A DNA stretch of 64,000 nt from Aegilops tauschii subsp. strangulata (Eukaryota > Streptophyta > Magnoliopsida > Poales > Poaceae), in assembly GCF_002575655.3 (NCBI RefSeq), contig NC_053037.3, positions 445,253,793 to 445,317,792 on the forward strand, read 5' to 3'. Below are positions 21,867 through 34,970 of this stretch, piece by piece. The position numbers and the translations under genes were made by a program. Every line of letters begins with the position of its first letter. Positions within the stretch are counted from its first letter, which is position 1. Below the pieces are notes generated by a model. That model made no database searches, was not told where the DNA came from, and saw only the letters and a list, made by a program, of their open reading frames with translations.

Positions 21867-21869
21867 TCT

Positions 21870-24026
21870 TGTAGCGACCCGACCCAAATGGATCAAGTCT
21901 CTGTGCTTAAGTGTCATCCCTGGATCGGTATGGTGACACACACAATACTCGAGGATTTATAACAGAGTCAATCACATGTAAAAACTAACGTAAATACTAT
22001 TACCTAAATCCATATACCGGAAGTAACATCAAAATTGTGGGGTCCCAACAACACCAATGGCAAAGTTGAGTGTAGACATCGTAACCCTAACGTATCACTT
22101 ACTCGTCGTAAGATTCCTGCAACATGAAACGTTGCAGCCGTGTAGGTCAGTACGTTGAATGTACTGGCAATTCACACCATAGAATAATGATGAAAATGTC
22201 AATCTCTATATGCATATTTGGCTGGTGGAGGCTCTAGGTTTAATTTTGCATAAAGCTAATTTTTCCCTACAACAAAGGAATACATTTTTATTTTACTACC
22301 AAGTTTATGCCATTATTGAGAAGGTTCCTCCAACTCAATCCCAAAATTCCCAAATTATTAATAACCCAATACATTAATTAAGTAACGTGATGAGATCAAC
22401 CAATAATCACTTCTATACTCAAAGTTGTCCATAACCCGGGACACGGCTAATCATGATTAGTTTGTACACTCTGCCCCACAAGACTCGACCACCTCCATGA
22501 TCGGAAGATCGAGACATAGCCTTTCTGAAGTATTTACTCTTTACTCTGCGTAGACCGGTACACCGACTTTTCCCTACATTAGCTAGTCTACCACTAAAAG
22601 AGGTCACACAACTTACTCAACTATGCGAGAGCCCATAATGGCTTGTGGTTGCACACGGAAGTTTCTAGGCATGAAATATCGTATAATCCCTTTGAGCATG
22701 GGTGGCGGACTTCGGGTAATCACATGGGTACTCTGGGATTCCCTTGGGCAAGCACTGGTTTCTCCAGGTGCCCCGAACAATCCACCCAGATGTGATGTTA
22801 ATATTGCCACCTTAAGTTATCCTTAATTATTATCTCTCACAACTTGCATGAATCTCACATACCAATCCCCGTCTACGAGCATGGCTAAGCAATTTATGAG
22901 CATAACGTATATTACGGGGGTGATCAAAGGTAATAGGTTCCTACCACATGAACTACAAAGCAATAACCACATGTTCCCAATCCTACTCATGTAATCTTTG
23001 AGGGTGAAACTAATACATAATAAAACTTGGTATGAAAGAGTATGATCAAAGTGTAACTTGCCTTGTACTGTTGATGAAGATTCTTCGCACTCATAATTTT
23101 GGTAGTTCTACTCATCACACTCCGATCAATCTATCGTAAGCAAGCAATTATTTGCACACATAAGCAATCACTCAAAGATCCAAAAGAACGAAGAAAATAC
23201 TTCAGAAAACTTCAAAACCATCAAATAAAGCTTCTAGACAGAAACATATTTTTACCAGTAGCAAAATTATGTGATTTTGATCTGAACATAAAGTACATGT
23301 CAAGAGCTTCAATTTGCAAAAAGAATCGATTATATTGAAGTTATGAAACTCAAGTTATAGCGAAAACAAGTTTAAATTTGAATCTGATCTAATTCAAATT
23401 TAAAATTTCAAAAATTTCATTTTATATGTTCTATGGATAGTTGAGATCACGATGAAGAATTTGGCGTTGGTTTCACTGAATTTGGATAGTTGAGATCACG
23501 ATGAAGAATTTGGCGTTGTTTTCACTGAATTTGGATAGTTGAGATCACGATGAAGAATTTGGCGTTGGTTTCACTGAATTTGGATAGTTGTGAAGGTTTT
23601 AAAAGTCAGGGGCTAATCTGAAAGGAACTAAACTACAACTAGGTCCCTGACCACGTGTCAAACTGCTGCTGGCTGAAAATCGTTCGCTGCGAGGCTAAAC
23701 TAGCGAACAACCACTAAATAGCGCATAACGGTTCTAAAGAAAAAATTGAGATCTAATCTCAGCGGTGTATTCTAGATCGGACGGACGAGAGGGAGCGACG
23801 GCTTACCGCGGTGGTGGGCATCGGGCGTGGTCGTGGAGCCTGCTCCGGTGGTCCTTCGGCGTGGGCGCGAGGTTGGGGAGAAGCGGTGCGAGGTGGCGAA
23901 GCCGATGGCGGGGTCGGTGTCGGTCGAGGGCGGAGGTGGAGCGCGGAACGAGGCAACAAATCTCCGGCGGAGCTCAAACTCTGGCGAGGTTTGTGCGGGG
24001 TGTGGGGAGGTGAGGGCGGCTGCAGT
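21870..24026 (-). repeat. Ty3-I LTR, part A (split)
   Basis: Starts TGTAGCGACCCGACCC, so the minus-strand end is CGGGTCGCTACA. It is cut at 24026 by Copia-II and resumes at 62148. The flanks of Copia-II, GCAGT (24022-24026) and GCGGT (62148-62152), are its target duplication with one mismatch. Both parts together give an LTR of about 3.1 kb. Part A includes a GC-rich block at 23760-24020. Confidence 0.75.
23435..23590. repeat. 49-bp tandem repeat in Ty3-I LTR
   Basis: GGATAGTTGAGATCACGATG begins at 23435, 23484 and 23533, with a partial fourth copy at 23582. Copies differ by only one or two bases, so the expansion is recent relative to the LTR. Confidence 0.9.
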
Positions 24027-25760
24027 TGTTGGGGAACGTAGTATTTCAAAAAAGTTCCTACGATCACGCAAGATCTATCTAGGAGAAGCATAGAAACGAG
24101 CGGGAAGAGTGTGTCCACGTACCCTCATAGACCGAAAGCAGAAGCGTTTAGTAACGCGGTTGATGTAGTCGAACCTCTTTGCGATCCAATCGATCCAAGT
24201 ACGGAACGTATGGCACCTCCGTGATCTGCACACGTTTAGCTCGGTGACGTCCCTCGAACTCTTGATCCAATTGAGGCCGAGGGAGAGTTCTGTCAGCACG
24301 ACAGCGTGGTGATGGTGATGATGAAGTTACGGGCCCAGGGCTTCGCCTAAGCACTACGACGATATGACCGAGGTGTGTAACTGTGGAGGAGGGCACCGCA
24401 CACGGCTAAGAGAAACTTTGGTGTGTCTTTGGGGTGCCCCCTCCCACATATATAAAAGGGGGAGGAGAGGAGGCCGGCCCTAGGAGGGGGCGCGCCATGG
24501 GGGAGTCCTACTTGGACTCCTAGTCCAAGTAGGATTCGCCCCCCCTTTCCTAGTCCAAGTAGGAGAAGAAGGGAAAGAGGAGAGAAGAGAAGGAAGGAGG
24601 GGCGCGCCTCCCCTCCCCTTGTCCAATTCGGACTGGGCAAGGGGGGGCGCCACCTTTGGCCGGCCCTCTCTCTTCTCCACTAAGGCCCACTGTGGCCCAT
24701 TAATCCCCCGGGGGGTTCCGGTAACCCCCCCCGGTACTCCGGAAAATACCCGAACCTATCCGAAACCATTCCGGTGTCCAAACATAACCTTCCAATATAT
24801 CAATCTTTATGTCTCGACCATTTAGAGACTCCTCGTCATGTCCGTGATCTCATCCGGGACTCCAAACAAACTTCGGTTCATCAAAACACGAAACTCATAA
24901 TACAAATCATCATCGAATGTTGAGCGGGCGGACCCTACGGGTTCGAGAACTATGTAGACATGACCGAGACACATCTCTGGTAAATAACCAATAGCGGAAC
25001 CTGGATGCTCCTATTTTCTCCTACATATTCTACGAAGATCTTTATCGGTCAAACCGCATAACAACATACGTTGTTCCCTTTGTCATCGGTATGTTACTTG
25101 CCCGAGATTCGATCGTCGGTATCATCATACCTAGTTCAATCTCATTACCGGCAAGTCTCTTTACTCGTTCCGTAATGCATCATCCCGCTACTAACTCATT
25201 AGTCACATTGCTTGCAAGGCTTATATTGATGAGCATTACCGAGAGGGCCCAGAGATACCTCTTCGACACTCGGAGTGACAAATCCTAATCTCGATCTATG
25301 CTAACTCAACAAACACCATTGGAGACACCTGTAGAGCATCTTTATAATCACCCAGTTACATTGTGACGTTTGATAGCACACTAAGTGTTCCTCCGGTATT
25401 CGGGAGTTGCATAATCTCATAGTCATAGGAACATGTATAAGTCATGAAGAAAGCAATAGCAATAAACTAAATGATCATAGTGCTAAGCCAACGGATGGGT
25501 CTTGTCCATCACATCATTCTCTAATGATGTGATCCCGTTCATCAAATGACAACACATGTCTATGGCTAGGAAACTTAACCATCTTTGATTAACGAGCTAG
25601 TCTAGTAGAGGCATACTAGGGACACACTGTTTGTCTATGTATTCACACATGTACTAAGTTTCCGGTTAATACAATTCTAGCATGAATAATAAACATTTAT
25701 CATGATATAAGGAAATATAAATAACAACTTTATTATTGCCTCTAGGGCATATTTCCTTCA
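24027..25760 (-). repeat. Copia-II 3' LTR (1734 bp)
   Basis: Full-length copy with TG...CA ends, followed at 25761 by the complement of the polypurine tract (GTCTCCCACTTGCAC). It retains the 651 bp (24579-25229) missing from the partner LTR. Confidence 0.9.
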
Positions 25761-25826
25761 GTCTCCCACTTGCACTAGAGTCAATAATCCAGATTACATA
25801 CTAATGATTCTAACACTCATGTAGTC

Positions 25827-26287
25827 TTAGTGCTGATCATGTTTTGCTCGTGAGAGAGGCTTAGTCAATGGGTCAGCAACATTCAGATCCGTATGTATTT
25901 TGCAAATATCTATGTCTCCCTCCTTGACTTGATCGCGGGTGGAATTGAAGTGTGTCTTGATGTGCTTGGTTCTCTTGTGACATCTGGATTTCTTTGCCAA
26001 GGAAATTGCACCAGTATTGTCACAAAAGAGTTTCATTGGACCTGATGCACTAGGTATGACACCTAGATCGGATATGAACTCCTTCATCCAGACTCCTTCA
26101 ATATGTACTCTTCTTCACACGTAGATCCCGCCACGACGCTTTGCTTAGAACTGCACCAACTGAGAGCTCCACCATTCAATATAAATACGTATCCGGTTTG
26201 TGACTTAGAGTCATCGGGATTAGTGTCAAAGCTTGCATCGATGTAACCATTTACGATGAGCTCTTTGTCACCTCCATAAACGAGAAA
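25827..26287 (-). pseudogene. Copia-II RNase H fragment
   Basis: Two short frames (25827-26087 and the 3' part of 26084-26377) encode KQSVVAGSTCEEEY and DNTGAISLAKKS, the Copia RNase H. A small deletion and frameshift near 26095 removes part of the alanine-rich helix after CEEEY. The upstream RT lies beyond Ty3-II, at 35443. The N-terminal codons of the 26084-26377 frame belong to the Ty3-II LTR, not to this protein. Confidence 0.88.
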
Positions 26288-26292
26288 CATAT

Positions 26293-26764
26293 TGTCGGTG
26301 TCAAAACCGGCGGATTTCGGGTAGGGGGTCCCAGACTGTGTGTCTAAGGATCGAAGGTAACAGGAGGGAGGGGACACAATGTTTACCCAGGTTCAGGCCC
26401 TCTTAATGGAGGTAATACGCTACTTCCTGCTTGATTGACTTTGATGAGTATAGGGGTTACAAGAGATAATCTACCTCGAGATCGTAATGGCTAAACCCTA
26501 GATGTCTAGCCTATATGATTATGATTGCCTCTATGGACTAAACCCTCTGGTTTATATAGACATCGGTAGGGCCTAGGGTTGTACATAGTCGGTTTACAGA
26601 GAAAGGAATCTTCAAATACGAATGCCAAGCTTGCCTTCCACATCAAGGAGAGTCCCATCCGGACTCGGGGGGAAGCCTTCTATTCTGTATCTTCACGGCC
26701 CACCAGTCCGGCCCATGTCACATAGCTCGGACGCCCGAGGACCCCATAATCCGGGACTCCCTCA
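26293..26764 (-). repeat. Ty3-II 3' LTR (472 bp)
   Basis: Nearly parallel to 34971-35437, sharing GGGTAGGGGGTCCC and CCCTCTTAATGGAGGTAATAC. The purine-rich complement of GTAGCCCCTGAACC abuts it at 26765, the expected polypurine tract for a minus-strand element. Confidence 0.9.
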
Positions 26765-27294
26765 GTAGCCCCTGAACCAGGCTTCAATGACGATGTGTCC
26801 GGCTCGCTGATTGTCTTCGGCATTGCAAGGCGGGTTCCTCCTCCGAACACTTCAAAGTAGTTGACCAAAAGAACTATATCCGGCTCTGTACAATAGTTAC
26901 AACCCTGAACCACAAGGGAAAAATACTTAAACAAAAATAGGTTATGTCTTCTGACAGCTTTTTCGGCGAGGCATTACATCTGGCCACTTCATTATTTCGA
27001 ATCATTTTTCAACCTCCCGTTTTGCGTTTCGAGACACAACCCCCAGTAGCACATCTTGTCAAAGCAAAGATCGTGTCCCCTTATTGCGGGATTCTCATAA
27101 ATGAGGGATTGGGTAATCTAACCTGGCCATCCGCATGCTCCCTTTGGAATAGGCAAATTTTAAGGCTTGTGCGAGGTCGCCTGATATTCGTTGCCTTTAT
27201 AAAGGGATAAGGACCCATCTTTGTACCCCACGCCTTCTCCTTCCTTAGCCCTCCCATCTTTGAGCTCTAGCGCCCAAGTCTCAATCTTTCTCCA

Positions 27295-30200
27295 TTGCCA
27301 CCACGTTCTCCAGCCATGTCCGGATCCGACTCTCAAGGCAAGTGGGTGGCCTCTTCCGTGACGAAGAAGGATATCCAGGGACTCCGGGAGGCGAGGTACT
27401 TAACCGCGGAAATCGCACACAGGCTCTCGGCCAAGGGGCAAGTCATCCCTACTCCAGAGCCCGGCGAGAGGGTCGTGTTCATCTATCACTTCCTCCGCGG
27501 GTTCGGGCTTCCCCTTCACCCCTTTGTTCGCGGCCTCATGTTCTACTATGGGCTAGATTTTCACAATCTAGCCCCGAACTCCTTCCTCCACATCTCGGCG
27601 TTCATCGTCATGTGCGAGGCATTTCTCCGCATCCCCCCACACTTCGGCCTATGGCTCGAGGTTTTCAACGTGAAGCCGAAGGTGGTCGACGGGGAGCATG
27701 CGGATTGCGGCGGCGCCATGGTGAGCAAGCTTCCCCATGCCATCTGGCCTCAAGGGGCGTTTGTGTATACCGTCAAGACATGGCAGCAGGAGTGGTTCTA
27801 CATCACCGAAGCTCGCAGTACCAAGTGGGCGGCTACTGCCACATTCAGATCCGGGCCCCCGCTGCGGCTCGCGTCATGGACCAACAAGGGTCTCGACTGG
27901 GGATTGTACGATGAGGTGTTGATGCCGCAAAAGCGCATCAAAAGTATCATAGATAAGAACATCCACCTCACTAACGTGATCCAGGTGATGCTCGTCCGTC
28001 GAACCCTTCCCTGCCAGCGACGGCCTCTCCGTTTGTGGGAGTTTAATCCGGAAGGGCCGCGAACTCTACAACAATTCTTCGGCACGACGCACAAAGAGAT
28101 CTGGAAACTGCTCTTTAAATCTCAGAAGTCGTGGCCAGAGACGTCCGAAGACGCCGGCCTTGACTGCAACCATCCGGCCACACCAGTAAGGGTTAAGCTT
28201 CCGCCTATAGCTTGGTTCATTAATCCAGAGGATACACTGACAATTCCACCCTTTAAACAGGTCTGGACAAAGAAGGCGGAGCGGATCAGGTGTCCGGCCC
28301 CCTCCCCGAAGACTCAGCTGATCCGCTCTTAATGAGGATGCTGGTCCCGACGCCATACCAGGTGCCGGTGAAGAAGGACAAGAAGAAGAACAACAAGGAG
28401 GCCGAAAGTGGCCTCGACCATGAAGGTACCTTGGACGCTATGTCCGGAGGGACCGAGGCTCCCTCCTCTCACGAGGGAGATGAAAACGAGGACGACGAGG
28501 GGGAGGAAGATGATAACCCTCCTCTCAAAGGGAAAAAGAGGGCAGCTTCCGCAGACCCGAAGGCGGGGGCGTCCAAGAGGGGAAAGTTATCCCTTTCGGA
28601 TGACTCGGATTCGGACGCCGAGGATATCCCCAAGCCCTGCCCCTGGACCAAGCCCCTTGTCGAATCGTAAGTACCTGAGAATGCTTTACATACATCCACT
28701 CCTTTACGAATTGTGAGAATAATATTAAATCATGTGTTTCGGTCCGGCCGCGATCTGCCTCATCAATCCTCCTTGTCGGGGGATTTGCCACCGGAGATGA
28801 TGGAGAGTGAGAGACCTCCACAAATTTCCTTGCCCCCTAGGGCGGATGACATCGAGGTGTCAACCCAGAGGATTTCTCTAGATCGCCGAGAGGTGCAGGG
28901 AACCATCAATACGGCGCCAGAAGGTACGGGGGGGGGGGGGGGGCGCGACCCCCGTGAAGACCGGTGATGGGGGCCCTGGATTGTACGGCCCCTGGCTGAA
29001 TACCACTCCGGAGACGGATCCGGAGTCGAGTGAGCGGCCCCCTTCAAGGGAGGGGTGAGCGCCTATTCCTACGACGACCTCCATGAATCCGGAAGCATCG
29101 AACATTCTGATGGATGGACCGCGGAGTGCGTCCATCTTGGAGGAGCACCGTACCTTGATGGGTACGGTGGTTGAGAAGATTTAGTTTGCTAAAAGCGGGC
29201 TGAATGAAGCGTTTACGAGCCTACTAACAGGCTTTGAGGTATGCGATGTAATGTCTTTAGCCACCTTCCATATGAAAAATATTCCTATATATAGATAGTA
29301 GCCCCTGAGACTCTGGTCGGCCCATGAAGAAAGGCGAACAGAGGATCTATAGATATCTGCAGGAAGTAACATACTTATTTGATTGAAAAAACAGGCTTCA
29401 CTGTAGTGGCAACCGCCCAGGCCGCGGAGGTTTCCGAACTGAAACGGCAACTGAAGCTAGCCGATGAGGGCATTGTCCTTATTAACAAGTGGCTCGACGA
29501 GGTGCAAGGTATGTTGCGAACATCCCGTTTGTGCCTATATGAATGTGCGAACACTAAGTTGAAACTTAGACTTTGTTATGTGTATAATTGCAGATGGCGC
29601 TGCTGAGGTCGAGACCCACAGGGGTAAACTTGCCCGGGCCAAGGAGCAGGTGAGAGTGAGCAATGCGGCCGCTGATAAAGCGACTGCAGATTTGAGGGCC
29701 GAACAGGCCACCCGGAGCCAGGTCAAGGAGCGGATATCTGCAGTAGAGCAATACCTCAAGGACGCCGCCCACAAGTGCGAGTCCCTCGAGGAGGAGAATA
29801 AAGCCAAGCCAACCAAACTTGCCAAGGCCCTTCAGGAGGCCAAAGAGGCGTCGTCCAAATCTAGAGTGGCTCGCGAGGAGATCCGACAGGCTGGATAGAT
29901 AGCAGCTGGTAAGCCCTTTCTTTTACAGACTAAGTTTGGCGGTTGGAGATATGCCTTGCTTAATCGACTATGGAGTTCTCCAGACGCTTTTGCGGTTCTT
30001 TCAAAGAGTGTCGCCCGACACCGCGCAATTCTTCCGGGCTCAGGAGGGACATGCGACGGAGAAGCTGTTCTGGTCACAGTTCGCGGCGCAGGAGCGCCCG
30101 GTGCTGCTAAACGACCAAATGGCGCAGTGGGCCAAGCTGCATAAGATGTCCGGAGTGGCCATGAAGGACGCCATAATTCGGCTATAGCCAGCCGAACCCA

Positions 30201-30468
30201 TTCCGAGCAGCTATTTGGGTCTGGTGCGGCGTCTCGTCGATGCACCGCCCCTAATTGACGCAGTCAAGCGGTCCGTTTGAATAGAAGGTGCGCGGATGGC
30301 CTTCGCCCGCATCAACATGCACTGGGCGAAGATCAAGGCCGCCATTGTGGCAGTCGAGGGCCCTCCCAGAGGCAAGAACCACCGCACACCGGAGCGCTAT
30401 TTAGAGGACGTCCTAGAGGGTGCTCACTTGATAGAGGATCAATGCTCAAAGGACATTATGTTCGAATG
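27295..30468 (+). pseudogene. Antisense multi-exon gene, 'putative gypsy-type transposase' domain plus coiled coil
   Basis: The first exon (from 27295, or MSGSDSQGKW at 27316) has the domain known as 'Transposase (putative), gypsy type', with FLRGFGLPLHPFVRGLMFYY and a Trp-rich middle. A GTAAGG donor near 28178 and an AG acceptor near 28260 fit a short intron. The next exon is acidic/Lys-rich with a nuclear-signal-like KGKKRAAS (to about 28668, GTAAGT donor). Further exons encode a coiled coil (29402-29510 and 29593-29900) and a C-terminal part with FWSQFAAQERPVLLNDQMAQ and RYLEDVLEGAHLIEDQ (to 30468). Stops at 29896 and 30185 break it. Despite the domain's name, no transposase activity is established. 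It converges on gag-protease. Confidence 0.7.
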
Positions 30469-31707
30469 AATGTACCCGAACTGCCCGGGCGTGTTTATTA
30501 TATATGAAGGCTTTGTAATATATTTGTGCCGTTAGTTCTTTCCTCCTGTGCGGCCGTTTTCATATTCCAGAGAGTTTTCCAGTCGTCGGCTTCAGCCCCC
30601 ACATAGATACTATGGGGGTGTTCGGAATAGCACATCATCACACTTGACCCAACGTCTTGGTCCGTAAAGGAGGTGTCAGTGCGGCGAACCAGGCAATCGG
30701 ACTATCTGGCTTTACCACTCTCACTTAGCCATAGGAGTTTGATGATGGCGCTATAAGATAGCCCCTGGTATGTACGCGGCTATCCGAATGCGGATGCGTT
30801 ACGTACGTGACCGGAAAAACCAGTCCTTCGTGTAATAGGGAAAAAATAGCTAGAGATTTAGTAAGTCGCCGGATGACTGACCAGCTCTCGCCCCATCATG
30901 ACAGTCAATTTTTGGCTTTCTCTACTGAGGTGCTTGACCGGACGAACCAGAAACACAATCGCAGTAGTTCTCCCTTTACTACCCTAGCCGAACAAACGGA
31001 ACGTAAGATAGCAAACACAGGAGCCGGGCAACCCAACTATTGACCAAAGACATGATTCGGAGCCGATGCATATAATGCCAAGTTCGGGACGCTGAAGTGT
31101 GCTATAAAGCTATTCGGGCTTTTGTTTGGCAACACATGTGTGGCCACATAGAGCCCCTGGCAATTTGTGCTGAGACGTGTGAGTGAAACAACTGAGGAGA
31201 CGGAATACAGTTTATGAATAAAGTTGATACCGAATAAAAATTATCTTCACTAGAATCTGATTGATACGTCAAAATGTGATCTTACAGAGGGCGCCATAAC
31301 CATCAAGGCCATTTTACATGCCGGGGGTCGAAGAATAAGGGGAAAAGCTCTATACAGGTCCTTGAATAAAGTTTGGTCTACAAAATCCTTTGGACATCCT
31401 GCCGCACGTCTGCGCTGCTTTCGCCTTGGAGAGAGATATTCCTTGAGAGGAATGGTCTTCGACTATCTGTACGAAATCGGGCTGAAAGAGAGTCCTTGTA
31501 AGTCCATAGGATAGATAGATTTTAATGCGCTTGTGGTAAAAAAAAGAAAAAATAATCGAAAAAAGGGGAGGGTCATATAGGGTCGAGCATACTATAGACC
31601 TCTCCGTATTGTGCCTCCGCTAATGCCCAACGTATTTCGAGTGCATAATTATGCACACGCGGTACGAATATCGCAGATGTGTGTGGCGATCGACGAAGGA
31701 GAAGCTG
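30469..31707. other. Ty3-II spacer between converging genes
   Basis: Non-coding stretch of about 1.2 kb separating the 3' ends of the antisense gene and the gag-protease gene. No clear RNA gene or terminus. It would be the shared 3' region of the two converging transcripts. Confidence 0.45.
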
Positions 31708-34700
31708 CTAGTCTAGCTCTGGAATTACCGAGTTGTCAGCATGCGGAACTGACCGGACTTGTTTAGCAATGTCTAGCGGCTTGAAGGCCGATGAGGTGTG
31801 CGGATTAGTTGGGCCGCCCTGTACTTCTGCCACGAGGGCCGCGGTGTGCTCCTCAGTACGGAGGGAGCGTTTCGTGTTTCCATTGACTGTTATGACGCCA
31901 CGTGGTCCAGGCATCTTGAGCTTTATATAAGCGTAGTGCGGGACCGCATTAAAACAGGTGAAAGCGGTCCGTCGGAGCAGTGCGTGATAGCCACTACAGA
32001 AGGGGACGATATCGAAGATCAAGTCTTCGCTTCGGAAGTTGTCTGGCGAATCGAAGACGACTTTCAATGTTATTGAGCCCGTGCAGCGGGCCTCTACACC
32101 AGGTATTACTCGTTTAAAGGTAGTTTTAGTGGGCTTGATTCTTGACGGATCAATGTCCATTTTGCGGACAGTGTCCTGATAGAGCAGGTTGAGACTGCTG
32201 CCGCCGTCCATAAGGTCCCGCGTAAGGTGGAATCCGTCGATGATTGGATCGAGGACCACAGCTGCCAAATCTCCATGACGGATACTGGTTGGGTGGTCCT
32301 TTCGATCGAAGGTGATCGGAGAGGCCGACCATGGGCTGAATTTTGGGGCGACCGGCTCTATGGCGTAGACGTCCCTTAATGTGCGCTTGCGCTCCCGCTT
32401 AGGGATATGTGTGACATATATCATATTCACCATTTTTACCTCGGGGGGAAATTTCTTCTGTCCCTCTGTGTTCGGTGGGAGAGGCTCTTCGTCGTCCTCC
32501 TCACTGGGCGGCCCTTTCCCTTTGTGTTCGGTGTTGAGCTTGCCGGCCTGTTTGAAGACCCAATAGTTTCTGTTGGTATGATTGGCAGGCTTATCGGGGG
32601 TGCCGTGAATCTGGCAAGGCCGATCGAGTATTCTGTCCAAACTAGATGGACCATCTCTGTTTCCTTTGAATGGCTTCTTCCATTGACCGGATTTAGAGCC
32701 GCTGAATCCGGCATTGACCGCTATGTCTTCGGTACTTTCATTATTGATTCGACGCTTGTGCTTGTTGCGTCGTGGCTTGCCATTGCCGTCCCTGGCTTCA
32801 GAGGTGTCGGGGTCGCTGGTGCTATTGCTTTTGCAGGCTAGCCAGCTATCTTCTGCCATGCAAAAGCGGGTCATTAGTGCGGTAAGGGCTGCCATGGACA
32901 TCGGCTTTTCTTGGCCGAGGTGTATGGTGAGCCATTCGTCGCGGACGCTATGTTTAAAGGCCGCGAGGGCTTCAGCATCAAACAGTCGACAATTTGGTTC
33001 TTTTTAATTAAGAACCTTGTCCAGAGTTTCCGGGCTGACTCTCCGGGTTGCTGGACTATGTGACTGAGGTCACCGGCGTCCGGGTGGCGTACATAGGTAC
33101 CTTGGAAGTTGTCTCTAAAGGCATCTTCTAAATCTTCCCAGCTGCCAATAGAATTTTGAGGGAGGTTGTTTAACCAGTGTTGTGTTGGTCCCTTAAGTTT
33201 CAAGGGGAGATATTTGATGGCATGTAGATCGTCACCGCGAGCCATGTGAATGTGGAGAAGAAAATCTTCAATCCAGAATGCGGGGTCCATCGTACCATCG
33301 TATGAGTCGATGTTCACTGGTTTAAACCCTTCTGGGAACTGGTGCTCCATTACCTCATCGGTGAAGCATAGGGGGTGTGCGGCGCCTCTGAATCGGGCAA
33401 TGTCACTACATAGTTCGGATGAAGTCCGTATGCGGTTTTCGGCCCGGGTGAGGTTGTGCTTGTCGCGCCAGGCCTGACGGCTATCTTCTCACGCTGGGGC
33501 ACGCCCCCTTGATCCATAGATTGATCTGGTTTGACCGGCTCTATTGTCCAGGTCCTGTCGTAGGTCATATGTGTAGTTTGGAGCCGATGTTCCCGTGCCT
33601 TTACGGCGAGGTGATGCGGTCTGGTGTTCGGCTTGAGTTGTCGCTCTGTCCCGGCCACGTGGTGGTCAGTCAGGTCTGTTAGCAGCGTCATGCGTTGGCG
33701 GTATGAGCTCCAGGGCCTCATCGTCGAATTGGGGTAGCAGCTTGCGCTTCGGGTAGCTCTTTGTTGGGCATTCGAGGCTATATTCCTTGGCTGCCAGGAC
33801 GTTAGTCCATCTGTCATTGAGTAAATCCTGATCAGCTTGAAGCTGCTGCTGCTGCTTCTTTTTCAGGCTTCTTGCGATGGCGATTAGCCGGCGCTTAAAG
33901 CGCTCTTGTTCGAGGGGTTCCTCCGGCACGATGAAATCTTCGTCGCCGAGGCTCACATCTTCTTCGGAGATCGGTAGGTAGTTATTGTCCTCCGAGCCCT
34001 CGTTCCGGACAGGATCGTCGGGGTTTACTTGCCCATCCTCCCAATCATCCTGTTTGGATGTTGGCTCTACAGTGGCTTCGGGGTCTTTGGCATTCTCCAG
34101 AGTATTATTGTCTCCGGTGCTAGTATTGTTGTCTTTGTCGCGATGCGATTTTGAGCGGCACCGCTGACGTCGATGCTTTGGAGGTGCTTCAGCAGGCTTT
34201 TCCTCAACCGGATCCTTCTCATCGTCGCCGTTCATCTCCAGCATCGTCGTTCATACCGTCGATGTCTTCGGAGGCATAGTCGAGCATGTCGGTTAAATCC
34301 TCGACAGTGGCTATGAAGTGGGTGGTGGGTGGGATGTAAAATTCCCCGCTCTCAGCCCCTAGTATGGGCTGGGCGTAGTTCGGCAATGATTCCTCTGCAA
34401 TGGCGAGGGATCGCATTAGGTCCAGAGCCTTGCTTAAAGGTGAGGGTTGGACGGGGAGGCTAGAGTCTTTGGCGGTAAGTCAGGCAAAGACCTCCTGGTC
34501 GCGCCTGCCTGCCGCAGCCCTCGAGAGTCTGAGATTAGAACCCGGGAACGATTCCGGCCCTTCACTGATGGGTGGAGTCCGACCAGGCTCCGGGCTTGCC
34601 GATGACATGGTCCTATCCTGATATGCGGCAGTGAGCTCCACAGTTGCAGAGTGTCCGGTGGATTCTAAGCTCCCATCCCCGGACCTAAAAGTTTGCTCCG

Positions 34701-34944
34701 GATATAAGGCCAGAGCTGCGGCCGGCGTCGCGAACTCCTCGAAGATCAAGTCTCCTCGGATATCAATGACGTAGTTCACATTTCCAAAACGGATTTGATG
34801 ACTAGGGGCGTAGTTGTCGATCTGCTCCAGGGCACGCAGTGCGAAGCCGCCGAATATGAAAATTTGGCCGGGGAGAAAATCCTCCTTCAAGGCGGCATTG
34901 TTGTAGATGATCGATGGGGCCATCGAGCCTTCTGACGACGGCAC
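31708..34944 (-). pseudogene. Ty3-II gag-protease, multiply frameshifted
   Basis: The N-terminal piece (34480-34944) contains YNNAALKEDFLPGQIFIFGG. An acidic/basic linker follows (33666-34416). The gag core (32874-33350) has YDGTMDPAFWIEDFLLH and LKGPTQHWLNNL. The last piece (31708-32901) has a Lys/Arg-rich segment and an aspartic protease with MDGGSSLNLLY. At least four frame changes separate these pieces. The reading ends after protease and no RT follows, so the copy would depend on another element for reverse transcription and integration. Confidence 0.83.
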
Positions 34945-34970
34945 AGTGGAACTCTCAATGAAAGCACCAA

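Larger units (their letters stand above)
19279..21869 (-). mobile_element. Ty3-I internal region, 5' part
   Basis: Continues Ty3-I from 10761 after removal of Copia-I. On the minus strand the order is LTR (from 21870), a 3-bp gap, primer site, a 5' ORF, gag with zinc knuckles, stop, then non-coding sequence. No protease, RT, RNase H or integrase motif is seen in any frame here or in 10374-10761. Confidence 0.75.

Noticed and set aside
21870..24026. Separate LTR family from the 62148-63110 segment
   Set aside because: Initially considered because the termini differ, but the Copia-II flanks GCAGT/GCGGT and TG...CA ends at 21870 and 63110 fit one split LTR better; a direct alignment to a family copy is still needed.
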